In this document: piece by piece, positions 31,410 to 32,749 of the stretch
Layout: each line of letters begins with the position of its first letter
Position numbering within the stretch: the stretch's first letter is position 1
Assembly (NCBI GenBank): GCA_947624345.1
Contig: CANQJW010000009.1
Span: 1 to 32,749 of the forward strand
Direction of reading: 5' to 3'
From: an uncultured Clostridia bacterium
Lineage (GTDB): Bacteria; Bacillota; Clostridia; Oscillospirales; Ruminococcaceae
Length of the DNA: 32,749 nt
Notes under the pieces: generated by a model
What the model was told of the DNA's origin: nothing
The model's input: only the letters and a program-made list of their open reading frames with translations
Database searches by the model: none
Made by a program: the position numbers and the translations under genes

Positions 31410-32749
31410 ATGGCAAAGAAAGCATTAAATTTATTGACCGCATTGGTGATGGTTATCAGCTTGATGGGTGTTTTGCCTGCGGTGACCGCATCGGCGAGCG
31501 AGGTTGCAAGCGGAAAATGTGGAGATAATGTAACCTGGACGCTTGATTCAGACGGAGTTCTCACTCTCTCCGGTGATGGCCCAATGTATTTCTATGATGA
31601 TGGTGGATATGGGAAGACATATAAAGACTGGGAATATTCTGAATATGCAAGCCAGATCAAAGAGCTTATAATTGAAGAGGGTGTTACAACTGTTGGCCCG
31701 TCCGCATTCGGTCATACTGTATTGCACCTGGGTTCGACTGAGGTTGCATATCCAAATCTAAAAAAAATCACGTTACCGTCAACCATGGAAACAATCCAAA
31801 TGGCTGCATTTATGGCTTCTGCTGTTGAAAATATAACATTTCCTGAAAACATAAAATTAGCGAATTTTGCATTTGAATATTCATCACTCAAAAATGTAAC
31901 AATTCCTAAAGGCGCAATAATTGAACCGGAAGCATTCAAGTCATGTGAATCTCTTGAAGAGGTTACACTTAATGGAAATGTAAGTTATGGACACGGCTCG
32001 GGTTGGGGTAATGAAAATCATAATGAATTTATTTTTAATGAATGCACTGCTCTTAAAAAGGTGACTGTGTTAGGTGCCGGAACGGTTGTTCAGAGATCTA
32101 TTTCTATAGAAAAAGGTCTGCCAAATACTATGTTTTATGGTTGTACAGCTTTAACGGAGGTAATAATCAAGTGTGATGACCTTGAATATGTAGGAAAAGT
32201 TTCTACAAATGAAGTGAATAGTGAAACCTTCCCACACAATGGCACATCCTCATTGAAGTACGAAAATAAAATAAAATATTATATTATTGAAAACAGCACC
32301 ACTGAAAAAACCTTGAAAAATGCAGGATATATAACTAATACATCAGATAATTATGAGTATATTCTTGGTACATCAGCTCTCGAGGCAGTAATAGCAAAGG
32401 CAGAGGAGGCTATTGCTTCAAGATTATACACAGATGAAACGGTTGCTGCATTGGAAAAGGCTATAAATAAAGGCTATGCTGTTATGAATGATCCTGCTTC
32501 TGTTCAGAAAGATGTTGATATGGTGATTAGGAACATAAATAACGCTATTGAGGCTCTTGAGTTGAGACCGGACGGTCCAAAGCCACCGGATGAGAGTGAC
32601 CCATCAGATCCATCAACCCCATCAGACCCGTCCGAATCAGACCCGTCCGACCCGTCAACCCCATCTGATAGCTCTGACCCAACAAGCCCATCAAAGCCGA
32701 CAAATCCGACAAACCCAACAGGCGGTAATGTTAAAAAGACAACGTCACC
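31410..32749 (+). CDS. Secreted BspA-type leucine-rich repeat protein (partial, runs off the window)
   Basis: AGGAGG lies 7 bases before ATG 31410, and the frame stays open to the window end (446 codons). A signal peptide covers about 1-30 (LLTALVMVISLMGVLPAVTA). BspA-type repeats follow (WTLDSDGVLTLSGDG; IKELIIEEGVTTVGPSAF; LKKITLPSTMETIQMAAF; LKNVTIPKGAIIEPEAF; LEEVTLNG; LTEVIIKCDDLEYVG). Next is a helical FIVAR-like segment near 330-390 (ALEAVIAKAEEAIASR), then a Pro/Ser/Asp/Thr-rich linker from about 393. Such proteins sit on the cell surface. What follows the linker lies outside; a fibronectin-like domain is possible. Confidence 0.88.
   Translation, partial: MAKKALNLLTALVMVISLMGVLPAVTASASEVASGKCGDNVTWTLDSDGVLTLSGDGPMYFYDDGGYGKTYKDWEYSEYASQIKELIIEEGVTTVGPSAFGHTVLHLGSTEVAYPNLKKITLPSTMETIQMAAFMASAVENITFPENIKLANFAFEYSSLKNVTIPKGAIIEPEAFKSCESLEEVTLNGNVSYGHGSGWGNENHNEFIFNECTALKKVTVLGAGTVVQRSISIEKGLPNTMFYGCTALTEVIIKCDDLEYVGKVSTNEVNSETFPHNGTSSLKYENKIKYYIIENSTTEKTLKNAGYITNTSDNYEYILGTSALEAVIAKAEEAIASRLYTDETVAALEKAINKGYAVMNDPASVQKDVDMVIRNINNAIEALELRPDGPKPPDESDPSDPSTPSDPSESDPSDPSTPSDSSDPTSPSKPTNPTNPTGGNVKKTTS

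Noticed and set aside
32570-32740. Repeated CCATCAGACCCG-like units suggesting a repeat array or CRISPR
   Set aside because: They are degenerate in-frame codons for a Pro/Ser/Asp/Thr-rich linker of the leucine-rich repeat protein, with no spacers.
1-32749. tRNA genes, CRISPR arrays, insertion sequences, complete prophage or defence operon
   Set aside because: I searched by eye for tRNA-like cloverleafs, transposase or integrase proteins, repeat-spacer arrays and known defence domains and found none.

Overview
The window reads as a chromosomal segment of a low-to-moderate GC Gram-positive anaerobe of the Clostridia, most like a Ruminococcus-type member of the Oscillospiraceae. This rests on AGGAGG-type ribosome binding sites, several TTG starts, near-consensus sigma-A promoters with 17-base spacers, a T-box leader, group I ECF transporter genes, a CdaA/CdaR pair, a ClpE-type Clp ATPase, a class A-like RNase P RNA, and secreted proteins with BspA-type leucine-rich repeats or a C-terminal anchor. 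The genus is an inference from protein character only.

Left to right on the plus strand: the tail of a secreted protein with a probable fibronectin III end and its terminator (1-187); a promoter and ruvC-ruvA, then a zinc-dependent phospholipase C-like protein, glmM, an rRNA methyltransferase-like enzyme and a small membrane-anchored protein (206-4986); the ECF transporter energizing module ecfA1-ecfA2-ecfT with ruvB between ecfA2 and ecfT and a stem-loop-rich repeat between ecfA1 and ecfA2 (5020-8889); truA, a DUF5711-type membrane protein, a CvpA family protein and clpE (8889-14167); and a two-gene holin-like cassette with no endolysin beside it (14390-15017).

A minus-strand pheA (15067-16179) is divergent from an alpha/beta hydrolase. 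Next come a DUF3343 small protein with a class V aminotransferase/cysteine desulfurase-like enzyme (a possible sulfur or selenium transfer pair), the c-di-AMP genes cdaA-cdaR, an FAD-dependent dehydrogenase-like protein behind an internal terminator, and comM/yifB, all on the plus strand up to 24261.

From 24392 to 30506 everything recognised is on the minus strand: an ilvB-cimA operon behind a T-box leader whose best specifier candidate is AUC (Ile), which fits threonine-independent isoleucine synthesis through citramalate; rnpB with its own promoter and terminator; a repeat-rich intergenic segment; a secreted protein with a sortase-like C-terminus; and a short-chain dehydrogenase whose -10 element lies inside a palindrome. 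The right end returns to the plus strand with a C_GCAxxG_C_C family protein, a 34-codon leader ORF, and a long secreted leucine-rich-repeat protein that runs off the window.

Most of the window is core metabolism, DNA repair and envelope functions. I found no CRISPR array, tRNA gene, transposase or complete prophage. The less ordinary parts are the repeats, the paired SD-hairpin-AUG arrangements, the orphan holin pair, the secreted proteins and the split gene orders. I do not see strong evidence for a wholly new defence or metabolic system.
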